Source of the DNA: Lunularia cruciata
Taxonomy: Eukaryota > Streptophyta > Marchantiopsida > Lunulariales > Lunulariaceae
Length of the DNA: 64,000 bases
Assembly (NCBI GenBank): GCA_948567375.1
Contig: OX419756.1
Span: 5,833,001-5,897,000 of the forward strand
Direction of reading: 5' to 3'
A program made the position numbers and the translations under genes. Positions 45,271 through 55,161 of this stretch are shown here, in pieces; position 1 is the first letter of the stretch; every line of letters starts with the position of its first letter. Below the pieces are notes generated by a model. The model saw nothing but the letters and a program-made list of their open reading frames with translations. It ran no database searches and was not told the origin of the DNA.

Positions 45271-47016
45271 TCTTGAAAGTTGTTACCAGCAGAGCGCAAC
45301 TACCACACCACAAAATGAGAAGAATTGGCCATTGTTCTGGCAACCAAGCATTGGACGCACTATTTGGGCAAGAAGGCATTTGTAGTAGAGATAGAGCACA
45401 AACCTCTAGTCTACTTCAAGATGCAAAAGGTCTATCTCATTGCCAGATTTGGTGGGTAGAGTGGCAACAACGCTTCAACATGTCAATCACCTATGTGGAA
45501 GGTAAGAAGCAATTTGTAGATGCATTCACCTGCATGACAATGGTAAACAACTTGGTGGCTGAGGTTAAGATTAACCCTAAATTTTGGCTAGTGATTCTAG
45601 CTGCTACAAAAACTAATCCATATATTGTAGAATGCAATCATCCAAAGGCGTCACCAACACCCAAGGACTCATCTTTTGTGATGGCAGATTATGGATCCCA
45701 AATGTCCCAAAATTATGCACCCCCAATCTAGTAGAATGTCATGATTTGGCCATTGCAGGTCATGTTTGAGTGGACAAGACCTTGGATGCAATCCATCGCC
45801 ATTACTATTGGCCCAAGATGAGCAATGACGTGATGGACTACGTGCAACTGTCTACTTTGTCAAAAGAACAAAGCTTCTAATCAAGCTCTTGCATAGCTCC
45901 TTCAACCTCTCCCCACGCCTACCCAACGTTGGGAACAAGTGAGTATGGATCTTGTCTGTGAATTATCCAAGACCACCTCAGGGTTTGACTCCATCGTGGT
46001 CTTTGTGGACCGGCTCAGCAAACTGATTCATGTATGCCCTACCACCAAGGATGTGACCACTCCACAACTAGCTCAATTATACTTAGATGTAGTCTTCTCT
46101 TACCATGGCTTGTCTAGAGTACTTATCACCGATAGAAGCACTCAATTCACCAGTTTGTTTTTGCAAACACTCTTTGGTTTCTTCAAAACCAAGTTGGCCA
46201 TATCCACAGCTTACCACCCACAAATAGATGGCCAAACAAAGCGGGCTAATTGCACGATTGAAGACATGTTATGTGGTTTCACCTTAGAAAAGCAAGAGAG
46301 GTGGGATACCCTACTCTTGTTGGTGGAATTTGCTTACAACAATTCAATGAATGCATCCACCTAGGTCACTCCATTCTTCCTCATGTATGGTGAGCATCCC
46401 TTCACACCTTCTAGCTTGATGAAGATCCGTCCAGTGGCTACCAAGGTCAATGTAATCAACACATTTGTTTCTAGAATCCAACACGGTGTGGAGAGCGCTA
46501 AGCACAAATTACACATTGCACAAAATTGACAAAAGCAATATGCTGATGCACAGCGTAGGCACATGGAGTTCAATGTTGGGGATCAAGTGTGGCTATCAAC
46601 AACCAACCTCACATTAGTTGGACCTTGTAAGCTCAGAGCTCGTTTTATTATGCCTTTCTTGATTCTTCATCGTGTCGGCGTTGTGGCCTATCACCTTGAG
46701 CTACCACCACACATGAAGATACATCCATTGTTTCATGTTTCCCTACTACATAAATATGCTCCAATCAGGCCAGGGTCATTCCACACAAGACATTTGACCT
46801 TGTCCGACACTCATTGATGGCATAGAGGAATACAAAGTGGAGCGTATTCTCCAAAAATACATGCATGGTACTTGCCATCCGCGGATGGACTATCTAGTAT
46901 TGTGAAAAGGTTACCCTCTCTATGAAGCAACATGGGAGCCCACTACCAATTTGACATATGCACCGGTGTTGGTGCAAGCATTTGAGCAACAATTGCACAA
47001 CGAGGACATCGTGTCT
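45271..47016 (+). pseudogene. A1 RNase H, integrase and chromodomain, broken
   Basis: The integrase core at 45939-46364 is open for 141 codons: SMDLVCELSKTTSGFDSIVV, LITDRSTQF (Asp kept), and QIDGQTKRAN (catalytic Glu to Lys). GPF/DNA-binding part: HMEFNVGDQVWLSTTNLTL (46560-46620) and LPPHMKIHPLFHVSLLHKY. The chromodomain tail (YKVERILQKYMHGTC, then YEATWEPTTNLTYAP) ends near 47016 before the polypurine tract. A TGA at 46527-46529 is shared with A2. The protein is inactive. Confidence 0.8.
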
Positions 47017-47032
47017 TAAAAGGAGGGAGGTC
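47017..47032 (+). other. Polypurine tract of A1
   Basis: AAAAGGAGGGAGGTC directly before the 3' LTR. Confidence 0.8.
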
Positions 47033-47761
47033 TGTAATACCAAGAGCTAGCCATATGATCTAGATGTGAAATTTGGTTTGATAACATCTAGAATGATGTT
47101 ATGCATGATGGTCAATATAGATTAGATAGAAGTATCACCAAAAGAGTACTTCTACTAATAGAGCAGAAACCAAAATAGACTTGAGAACCTTAGAACCAAT
47201 AGTTAGACATATGATTTAAAGATGAGAATTGATTTGGTAATATCTGGAAGGATGTTACACATGATAGAATAAATAGATCAAAAAGAGGTATCACCAGAGA
47301 CTTCTACTAATAGAGTAAGAACCAAAATATGCCTGAAATCTTTGAAGGCAATTTTAGAGGCCTAAATGGATGAATTAGGCCTTGAAAATTTGAAATCCCT
47401 CTCCCCCAATGGAGGAGAGACTGGCCTTCCTTCCCCCTTGGTTTGTCTTGTCGAGAGCTTTCCAATGGTACCTTATGTGATTTTGAGACTCCTATAGGAA
47501 GATTCCCTAAAAGATTCTTTCTGGTCAAAGCTTGTTTGACCAACCAGATAGGACCTAGACCGGCATGTCACCCATCCAAGTAAGTAATCCAAGGGTGAAG
47601 CTTGCTGACATGTCATCTATCTGTGTGCCTAATCCTATGGTGGAGCTTCCTTGGAGGAGATCTTCTTTGTCTATATGATAAAGAGAAGGTGCTCCTTTGA
47701 GCACCAAATGTTGAGTGTGTAATATGTGTTTTCTCTCTTCTCTCGTCCTTGGAGTATTACA
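47033..47761 (+). repeat. 3' LTR of A1
   Basis: TGTAATACCAAGAGC to GGAGTATTACA; two copies of the terminal unit at its start. A TATA-like CTATATGATAAAG near 47673 sits where A2 has CTATATAATAAAG. No 5' partner is present. Confidence 0.9.
47523..47541. promoter_or_regulatory. Inverted pair of W-boxes (A1 LTR)
   Basis: GGTCAAA, GCTTG, TTTGACC: a near-perfect dyad of TTGACC cores, about 130 bp upstream of the TATA-like motif. Confidence 0.45.
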
Positions 47762-48176
47762 AAAAGGCAATCTAGTTAGTGATTACTAAAGGAATTCCCT
47801 TAGTAGGGTTGGCATTGCTAGTTGTGTCACAAGAGTGCAAAAGGTGTTGCACTTGGAGTGATGAAAAATGATGATGAGAGCTTATAAGCCCAAGTGCTTA
47901 CATGCTTGGGTATTTAAGACTCACTTTCACTCATATCCAAAGGCCATATTCCAATTTGATGGTGCACCAACTTAGCCACAAATTGCCACCAAGGGCCATT
48001 ACATCCAAGACAATTGTTAGCACTCAACGGGTAGTTTTTTCATGTGGGACTGGCTAGGAATCTTTTGCAAGTGGGAAAGAGACACATAGGCAACGACGAC
48101 ATGATGGCACTTTGCATGTGTGGAAGACAAGTGCCCACATGCTCCGCACCCATCAAATGATTGAAGAATGATTGAA

Positions 48177-48222
48177 GACTCCTCAATTTATAGTCCAAAT
48201 TTAGACTATAAATTGAGGAGTC
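48177..48222. repeat. Perfect 19-bp inverted repeat with 8-nt loop
   Basis: GACTCCTCAATTTATAGTC, loop CAAATTTA, GACTATAAATTGAGGAGTC. The arms are perfectly complementary. Function unknown; nothing else in the window has such a perfect short hairpin. Confidence 0.9.
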
Positions 48223-48659
48223 CATCAACATTCTACATTGTTAAGAGAGCATTCATGCATTCAAAGCTATTGAGTAGAATCCCTTTGTCACTTCATAGAT
48301 GATCAAGAGCCTCAACCTCTTGACTTGGGTAGCACTTGGAGTGATATTTTGCACTTGGAGCAGTTTAGCCTCAACACTTACCCCCTTTCAATCTAGACAT
48401 GCAACATGGTAATCTTACCTAGGAGCTACAAGAAGGTCCAAAAGGCCATTCTTTGGGCACTTATTATGAATGAACGTGCCATATATTGCAAGGTAGAAGT
48501 AATCCAGAGCAAACACTTGGGATTCTTGCTCTAGAAATGGGAGTTGAGTGATTTCACCATCATACAAAAGATGAAGGGAAAGAAAGAGAGTACTTTTGGA
48601 GGATTGAGAGAAAATATCTACAATTGGATGCAAGAACATTAGAAAATGGTACTTGGCCC

Positions 48660-49646
48660 AAATGCAAGAGAAATAACTTTAAACAAAAATTTCATTGATA
48701 AGGAATTGACTGATGTGATCAATGCCACCTTCAACAACAAGAGGTCTAAGAAAAATTGGATGGAGGATCTCTAGCTATAAAGACCCAATAAGAAAAGCCA
48801 TACTAGAAGCAATTATGAAATTATTTAAGCCCAAGAGAAAAACCTACCTAACCAATAATCAGGCATTTTTCTTTGAATATATGTGAATATATATACTCAA
48901 GGTTGCTTGTCAATTGGGCCAAAATTTTCTACCAAAAAGCTATCACCCTATATTGAGACTTTGAGGAAGACAAAAGTGACACTTACTCCACTCCATTTGC
49001 CATTCATTTTTATATGGGGACTAACTTATTGACAAAGGAGGAAAGGAAGGATTCCCAACCCACTTCCATCCAACAAGTTATTTTGAAGACCAGCCCAAAG
49101 GACAAACATCCATCAAGAAGTATCATGACAGTGATGCTAAATTTGCAAATTTTAGACACTCCAAACTAGTAGATAAAGAGCTTGTTACCCCCAAGATCAC
49201 AAAGAAGAAGGAGAGCATTCCAAAGGAGCAACCACAATCTATCAAGAAGTTGCAGTCCAAGATCCTCATTGGAAAGAGAAGCTGAAGATACTAAGGAGGA
49301 TGACAGAGAAGAGCATAAAGAAGATCAAGGATCCTTCAGCTTGCAAGCATCAACATATCAAAAGCAAGGAGTTCAATGGGAAGATGCACCATTTGCTTTG
49401 AATCCCAAAGATCAAGAACTTGAGGAGTACCATGTAAGACCAAGGGAGGAAATGCAAGAAGAAGTTGTACTAGAGAACACACCCCTTAGCCATATTCATG
49501 AAGAAGGCAATCCAAAAGAAGAAAAAGATCACACCAAGTATTCAATGGACAAAGAACTTCGGCCTAAGTACACTTCAATGCCAAAGTCCTACAATCAAAA
49601 GATGACTAAACTGCTTAACATGCCAAAAAAGAATAAGCAGATATAG
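48660..49646 (+). pseudogene. Decayed ORF of unknown family, charged C-terminus
   Basis: Reading across a few frameshifts and stops gives DVINATFNNKRSKKNWMEDL, AILEAIMKLFKPKRKTYLT-like and VNWAKIFYQKAITLY segments, then STPFAIHFYMGTNLLTKEER, and from 49182 an open stretch rich in Glu, Lys and Gln (EAEDTKEDDREEHKEDQGSF, EEMQEEVVLENT). The even coding texture over about 1 kb suggests a former gene or transposon Gag-like protein of more than 300 residues. I do not recognise a domain. A frameshift near 49280 joins two good frames. Confidence 0.4.
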
Positions 49647-50356
49647 AAGTTAGTATTGTAGATCCTACACCAACAATGTAGAACAACATTAGGGAAAGCT
49701 CAATTCACTTAGAACCAATGCCTATAATAATAGGAGTAGCAATGCAACTAATGGAGATACTACTACCCTAGTACCAAGTAGAGTGCTCTCACATTGTGAA
49801 CTACATCACCTTAGTGCACATCATGCACAAATAGAACTATGATAAGAAGGCCAAGGAGAAAACAATGAAAGAAGAAACAACCAAGGCCAAAGAGCTCTAC
49901 AAGGAAGAAGCTCAAAAGGTAAATGTCTTGATACAAGAGAATAAAAACCTCAAGAAGAAGAGTATTGCCATTGAGGAACAAAACTAATGACTGCAACGAG
50001 AGCTGAGTGCACTCCAATTAAAGCACTCATGGAAGCAGTTGGATTATGAAGATCAAATATGCAAAAAGTATCCAAATGCAAGAGGTATTGTAAGAGGAGT
50101 GGTGTAAAAGACCCAAGACCGAGGAGAGAAATAAGAGAATGGAAGATCACATTGAGACACTTGAGTGTGGGAAACTCCAAATGCCTAGCATGAGCTTTGG
50201 CTTTGGTATTTATAAGGAGTATACAAGGCTCTTAAGAAGCTTCTCAAGTAGCTTCCTTGAGTTGCTTTCTTGGAGTGCAAGCCAAGTTAACCGAGAAGCT
50301 TCTCAAGAAGCTTCCTTCTAGAAACTGCCTACTTGGCATGGAAGCTTAGCTAGTTA

Positions 50357-50374
50357 GAAGCTTCTAGAAACTTC
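50357..50374. promoter_or_regulatory. Heat-shock element, 4 perfect units (B3 LTR)
   Basis: GAAgcTTCtaGAAacTTC, four pentamers in exact phase. Confidence 0.55.
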
Positions 50375-50445
50375 CTTCTAAAAACTACCTACTTGGTGTG
50401 CAAGCTAAGCTAGTCAGAAATCTTCCCAAGAAGCTTCCTAGATAT

Positions 50446-50458
50446 TTCTAGAAGATTC
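50446..50458. promoter_or_regulatory. Heat-shock element, 3 perfect units (B3 LTR)
   Basis: TTCtaGAAgaTTC, the counterpart of the sites at 12539, 18758 and 28458. B3 thus has two arrays within about 100 bp. Confidence 0.55.
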
Positions 50459-50519
50459 TAGGTTAATTTGGCCTATTTGCTACCTCATTAGTCCTAACTA
50501 ACTTTGTTGCTAAATCCCA

Positions 50520-52259
50520 TCGCTAGTTGGTGATGTCCTTGTTGCCAATGAAGCTTCAAACTCTTGGATGACCATTTGTGCATTCTGGAGGTGAGAAAGA
50601 GGTTCCCATATGGCATCATGAAGGAGATACACTTTCCAAAGGACCTTGTACTCTATATGTTGTTGGTGGCCTCGTTAGATGTGGTGACGTGCAAGGATAC
50701 AATCAACTTTGTATTCCTCATGATCATTGATAAGGATGGGAGGAGCTGGAGGTTGGACACAAGAGGAAAGAAGATGGGCTAGGAACAAAGGGTTTCAACT
50801 TGGAAACATGAAAGAAGATAGGGTGGATGCGCATATGACAAGGCAAGGTAGGTTGATAAATAACAAGAGAGTTGATGTGGTGATATCAAAGGGTCCTATT
50901 TAATTAGGAGCAATTTTATGGACTTGGGTATCAAGTGGGAGGGGTAGGTTACTAGATAAGAGCATGATCTTATCACCAACTTGAAAGATGAGATCATGAT
51001 GATGGTGGTCTGCATATTGTTTTTGACAATTTTGGGCAACAAGAAGGTGAGATTTGGCTTGTAGGAGGGATTGGGATATGGTGGTCAAGAAGGTTGAAGT
51101 ATGAGGGACATGAGATGGAGGAGGAGCAGGAAACAAATCTAGAAAAAGTGGATCTTGGCCAAAATTGAGGAAGGAAGGAGAGAAGCCGATGCTTGCCTAT
51201 TTGGAATTATTGTACGCAAACCCCACAGCTGCAAGACATTCATCTCAATTGGTATGGTGAATGTTGACAAAGGCACAAAGCATACCTTCCAAGGTGAAAT
51301 TTGCATGTTCAGTTTGTCCATCAGTTTGAGGATGATAGGCCATGGACAAAGTAAGCTTGGTGCCGAGTATCTGGAAGAGTGCTTGCCAAAACTTTCCAGT
51401 GAATGAAGTATCACGATCAAAGATGAATACAAATGGTATCCCATGATGCTTAAAGACATTGTCAAAGGAGATCTATGTTAAGGTTGGAGCATCCATGGTA
51501 TCAAAGGTTGGTGCCAAATAGATTTACTTACTAAGCTTATCCACAAATACCACAATTGCCGTGTGACCTTGCTTCGTCTTGGGCAAGGATGTGATGAGAT
51601 CCAAGCTCATGTGTTCTCATTGAGTAGATAGAATGGGAAGTGGTTGAAAGAGTCCACTAGATTTCTAGTTGTTGGCCTTGTTGCGTTGGTAGCTCTCACA
51701 CAATTGGATAAACTCTCAAACATCTCATGTCATGTTGGGCTACCACGATTGGTGTTAGAGGGTACTCAAGGTCTTGTCCACACCCATGTGACTAGGGATT
51801 GGTAAGTCATGGGCTTCTTGGAGGCGCATAAGTCAAAGATCACCCTTAGCTAGAGCATAAATCCGGTTCTCATAGAATAGAAGGCCTTCCTTGTAGGAGA
51901 AGGTATTGTATTCCTTGTTGCATGCTGCAAGACAACCTTGTACCATCTGAAAGAAAGTACTTTTTGTAGAGCTATCTTAAACTCAATTTGGACTTTGGAG
52001 TCAATTGAAACTATCATAATTGATGTTGTGATGAGAGGAAGAGATTTCAAATCAGGTTTTTGTGATAGAGCATCAAGGATGACATGGAACTAACCAGGTT
52101 TGGACTCAAGTTTCTATCAAACAATTATAGGTGTTCCTCCCATTGATGATATAGATTCTTCATGTCTTCCAAGTGTAATGTCTACAACAATGGTATGTGA
52201 TAAGTTTATATGATCATTTTTTCCCCAAGAGATAAAGTCTCCATACCTTGGTGGTATAT
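50520..52259 (-). pseudogene. B3 integrase, chromodomain and RNase H end, broken
   Basis: Minus-strand reading: RNase H tail near 52250-52070, pre-integrase (RKAFYSMRTGFML near 51850), finger region with frameshifts, core near 51600-51340 (AFHQRYS-type segments), then FPAPPPSHVPHTSTFLTTISQSL, NCQKQYADHHHHDLIFQVGDKIML near 51130-50960, and a chromodomain region near 50720-50560. All pieces are collinear with B2. Multiple stops. Confidence 0.7.
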
Positions 52260-53158
52260 TGTAATACTCCAAGGATAGGAGACCTGAAGAGAAACAAAAA
52301 ATAAGAAACACATAGTTTCACACTTAAACCTTTGATGCCCCAAAGGAGCACCTTGATTGTATTATATAGCACAGGAGACTACTCCAAATGAAGCTCCAGC
52401 CTTGGATAAGATACATGGATGGGTGACATGTTAATGACCTCTACCCTTAGGTTAGTTGCATGCATGGGTGACACGTTGGTCCTGATCCTACCTGGTTGGT
52501 CAAATCACCTTTGACCAAAGGGAATCTTTAGGGAAACTTCAGGTAGGAATCTCCAAATTGCATGGTGAGGCACCATTGGAAAGCTCTTGATAAGACAAAA
52601 GGGATATGGGAGGGGGGAGGAGGGGGGGGGGAATTAGCACATTTTTGAGGCCTAATTCATCCATTTAGGTTTCTAAACTTAGCTCTGAAGTTTCCAAGCT
52701 ATTTTTGGCTCCTACCCTATTAGTGAAAGTCCTCTTTTGGTGACACCTCTATCTGATCTACCTAGCCCATCATACATAACATCCTTCCAGATGTTACGAA
52801 GCCAATTTTCACCTCTAGCTAATATATCTAGCTATTGGTATTACAACTTTAGGCTTTTTTTTGTTTGTGCTCTATTAGTAGAAGTACTCTTTTGGTGACA
52901 CCTCTATCTAATCTACCAGGCCCATCATACAAAACATCCTTCTAGATGTTACCAAGCCAATTTTCACCTCTAGCTAATATATCTAGCTATTGGTATTACA
53001 ACTTTAGGCTATTTCTGGTTTGTGCTCTATTAGTAGAAGTACTCTTTTGGTGACACTTCCATCAGATCTACCTAGCCCATCATCCTCCTAAACATCCTCC
53101 TAGATGTTACCAAGCCAATTTTCAACTCTAGCTAATATGTTTAGCTATTGGTAGTACA
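52260..53158 (-). repeat. LTR of A4 with three terminal units
   Basis: TGTAATACTCCAAGG to GTAGTACA. The unit of about 155-158 bp that ends in GGTATTACA occurs three times (ends at 52845, 53000, 53158). A G-rich run (GGAGGGGGGAGGAGGGG) lies near 52612. Confidence 0.88.
52498..52516. promoter_or_regulatory. Inverted pair of W-boxes (A4 LTR)
   Basis: GGTCAAA, TCACC, TTTGACC; same arrangement as at 295 and 47523. Confidence 0.4.
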
Positions 53159-53389
53159 AACCTCATCCCTTTTAAGATGCAACGTCCTCGTTGCAAAGTT
53201 GTTGCTCAAAAGATTTCACTAACATTGGTAAATTGGTCAAATTGGCTACAAGTTCCCATGTTGCCTTGTATAGGAGGGACACTTTCCAAAGTACTAGATA
53301 CTCCACATGTAGTTGGCGAGTGTCACGGATGCATGTTTAGAGAATGCATTTGACCTCATATTCCTCTGCTTCATCCATGAGTGTTGGAC

Positions 53390-54291
53390 TGTGAGCCGGC
53401 CTGTCTCTCACTCAAAATGAACCTTTGATGATGATTATGGTAGCGCACCACGGACTTAGAAGGCAAAGAATCCTAATTCCATCATACTCCTCCAAAGCTA
53501 ACACTCCAATACTCACGACATTGCTCACTAGAGAACTCAATGAGAGAGAGATAGTTGCAAATGAAAGGATGTTGAGTACCTCCTCACCCCTTGTTTATAT
53601 ACTTGTAAAATAGTTATGCACCAAAGTAACTAATTATTGGAGTAACTCAAGTTACTAGGCTTAAAGTCAAGTAAAGTCAAAAAGTATAAAAGAATATCCA
53701 TCCACATGGGCATATTCCACTAAGCATGTGATCTTATCTTGACCAAAGCCAGCTTGTCTCTCACTCAGGATAAACCTTTGATGGCTATTATGGTAGCGCA
53801 CCATGGACTAAGAAGGCAAGAAACCCTAACTCCATCATACTACTCCAAGGCTAACACTCCAAGACTCAAGACATTGCTCACTAGAGAACTCAATGAGAGA
53901 GAGATAGTTGCAAATGAAAGGATGTTGAGTACTTCCTCAATCCTTGTTTATATACTTGTGAAATAGTTACACAACAAAGTAATTAATTACCATAGTAACT
54001 CAAGTTACTAGACTAAAAGTCAATTAAAGTCAAAAAGTAGAAAGAAATATCTATTCAAATTGGCATATTCCACTAGCATGTGATCTTATCTTGACCCAAC
54101 CACTCAGTCAAGGATTCATTCACATGGGCTATCCTTGGACTATAGAAGAATCCAAAACAAAAAGGCTTGTGGGCCCAAGAGTTCTCAACTCTTTCCTCAA
54201 AGCCAAACACCTAGGAATAATACCAAGTCAACACACTAGAATCCAAAATAGTGGTGCTCATCTTTTCCACTTCCTTTAAAGTAAGGTCCCC
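53390..54291 (-). repeat. Truncated LTR of C1 with 353-bp tandem duplication
   Basis: Plus strand begins TGTGAGCCGGCC. TGTCTCTCACTCA occurs at 53402 and 53755 and the next about 330 bp are duplicated (both carry GGTAGCGCACCA.GGACT, CTCATGAGA-type GAACTCAATGAGAGAGAG and AAGGATGTTGAGTAC). The first about 136 bp of the LTR (present in C2 at 58063-58198) are deleted at the junction with RT. Confidence 0.8.
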
Positions 54292-54920
54292 TCTATCCTA
54301 AGGTGCTCAAAGTGGTCCTCCTTGCTCCCATAGACACAAAAGTCATCAATGAAGTCTCTCACAAATTTCCCAGTGAAAGGTTCAAATACCTTGTTCATGA
54401 ACCCTTGGAATGTGGCTGGAGCATTGCAAAGCCCAAAAGGCATGACCTTGAAAGCATAAGTTCTCCAAGGTGTGGTGAATGTGGTGAGTTGTTGATACTC
54501 TTGTGCAATCTTGATTTGGTTATATCCACTATAACCATCTCCAAAACTATACCTCTCATGACCTGCAACCTCCTCCAAGATCTCATCAATGAATGGCAAT
54601 GGGTAGTAGTCCTTCTTGGTAATAGCATTGAGCTTCTTGTAATCTACATATACCCAAAGCTTGCCATTCTTTTTCTTCATAATGACAATTGGAGACACCC
54701 ATTTTGAATTCTCCACCTCAAAGATGAATCCGGCCTCCTTGAGTTTATCAATCTCCTTCTTCACAACCAAAGATATTAGTGGGCTAATGCAATGTTGCTT
54801 TTGGCGGATTGGTCTTGCATGCGACCCCACTTCTACCTTGTGCTCCTCCAAGGTGACTTCTTTCAAATCCTTGTAACTAAAAGAAAACCCATGGATGAAC
54901 TTGCGGGAAAATCTCCTCAA
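54276..54920 (-). pseudogene. C1 reverse transcriptase, intact core fused into LTR
   Basis: An open frame of 214 codons without a stop: KKEIDKLKEAGFIFEVENSK, WVSPIVIMKKKNGKLWVYVD, YYPLPFIDEILEEVAGHERYS, GYSGYNQIKI, KVMPFGLCNAPATFQGFMNK and FVRDFIDDFCVYGSKEDHFEHLR, then about 6 codons and the stop come from LTR sequence. The catalytic F-I-D-D is kept. It lacks the thumb, connection and RNase H, so it is non-functional despite the clean frame. It differs from the family A and B RTs in the GHERYSFGDGYSGYNQ and TTFTTPW segments. Confidence 0.8.
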
Positions 54921-55161
54921 ATCTCACCTTCTCCTCCTTGGTAACATTTGGGCCATACTTGAGGGTAGCTAATCTTCTCTCTACCTCCTCAAGTGTCAAT
55001 GGTGATTTATTTGGGTCCTTCAAAACCTCTGGCTTAGGTGCAAAATCCATAGCACACAAAGGATACACATCTTAATCCAATTCAGATTCATCCTCCTCCG
55101 TGGAAGTCTCCTCTTCCATGCTTGTGTCCACACTTGAAGCTCCTTCTTCACAATTTGATTC

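Larger units (their letters stand above)
35905..47761 (+). mobile_element. Family A Ty3/gypsy chromovirus A1, 5'-truncated and split by A2
   Basis: Gag begins at 35935 and is cut at 36655 by element A2 (36656-43296). It resumes at 43302, with CATGG duplicated at the two ends of the insertion. Protease, RT/RNase H, integrase, chromodomain, polypurine tract and a 3' LTR (47033-47761) follow. Leader sequence similar to A2 is present only from about 35905; the 5' LTR and primer site are missing, replaced by AT-rich DNA. Many stops. It is older than A2. Confidence 0.9.
47762..50102. other. Spacer holding a hairpin and a decayed unknown frame
   Basis: No LTR or known retroelement protein is visible. 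The phrase GCACTTGGAG recurs near 47850, 48330 and 48350. A hairpin lies at 48177-48222 and a coding-like region at 48660-49646. Confidence 0.45.
50103..50519 (-). repeat. 3' LTR of B3, slightly truncated
   Basis: Plus strand TGTAAAAGACCCAAGACC to GTTGCTAAATCCCA. The expected ...TATTGCTACA end is missing, joined directly to CGCTAGTTGGTGATG of the internal region. Confidence 0.85.
50103..52259 (-). mobile_element. Family B element B3, 3' part only, cut by A4
   Basis: In minus orientation: 3' LTR (50103-50519), chromodomain and integrase (50520-51840), pre-integrase and RNase H C-terminus (to 52259). At 52259 the RNase H reading (region near the KVWRHYL-type segment) is interrupted by a family A LTR. 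The rest of pol, gag and the 5' LTR are not in the window. The LTR-internal junction has a deletion that removed the polypurine tract and the first about 14 bp of the LTR. Confidence 0.85.
52260..53389 (-). mobile_element. Family A element A4, 3' LTR plus chromodomain end, cut by C1
   Basis: LTR 52260-53158 (minus) followed by internal sequence whose minus strand encodes the chromodomain tail, matching 37353-37560 of A2 (AACGTCCTCGTTGCAAAGTTGTTGCTCAA on the plus strand in 53190-53215). At 53389 it stops at the family C LTR. It is itself inserted in B3. The remainder lies beyond the nest or outside the window. Confidence 0.85.

Noticed and set aside
35905-47761. Endogenous pararetrovirus
   Set aside because: LTRs, initiator-Met tRNA primer site, polypurine tract, integrase and chromodomain are all present, which pararetroviruses lack.
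49182-49646. 154-codon frame as an intact small gene
   Set aside because: The good coding texture extends upstream in other frames with stops and a frameshift near 49280, so this is the tail of a decayed longer ORF.
53402-54107. CRISPR-like or satellite array
   Set aside because: Only two copies of a 353-bp unit, both part of the family C LTR.
54276-54920. Intact functional reverse transcriptase gene
   Set aside because: The frame is clean but ends in LTR sequence; thumb, RNase H and integrase are deleted and gag and protease are broken.
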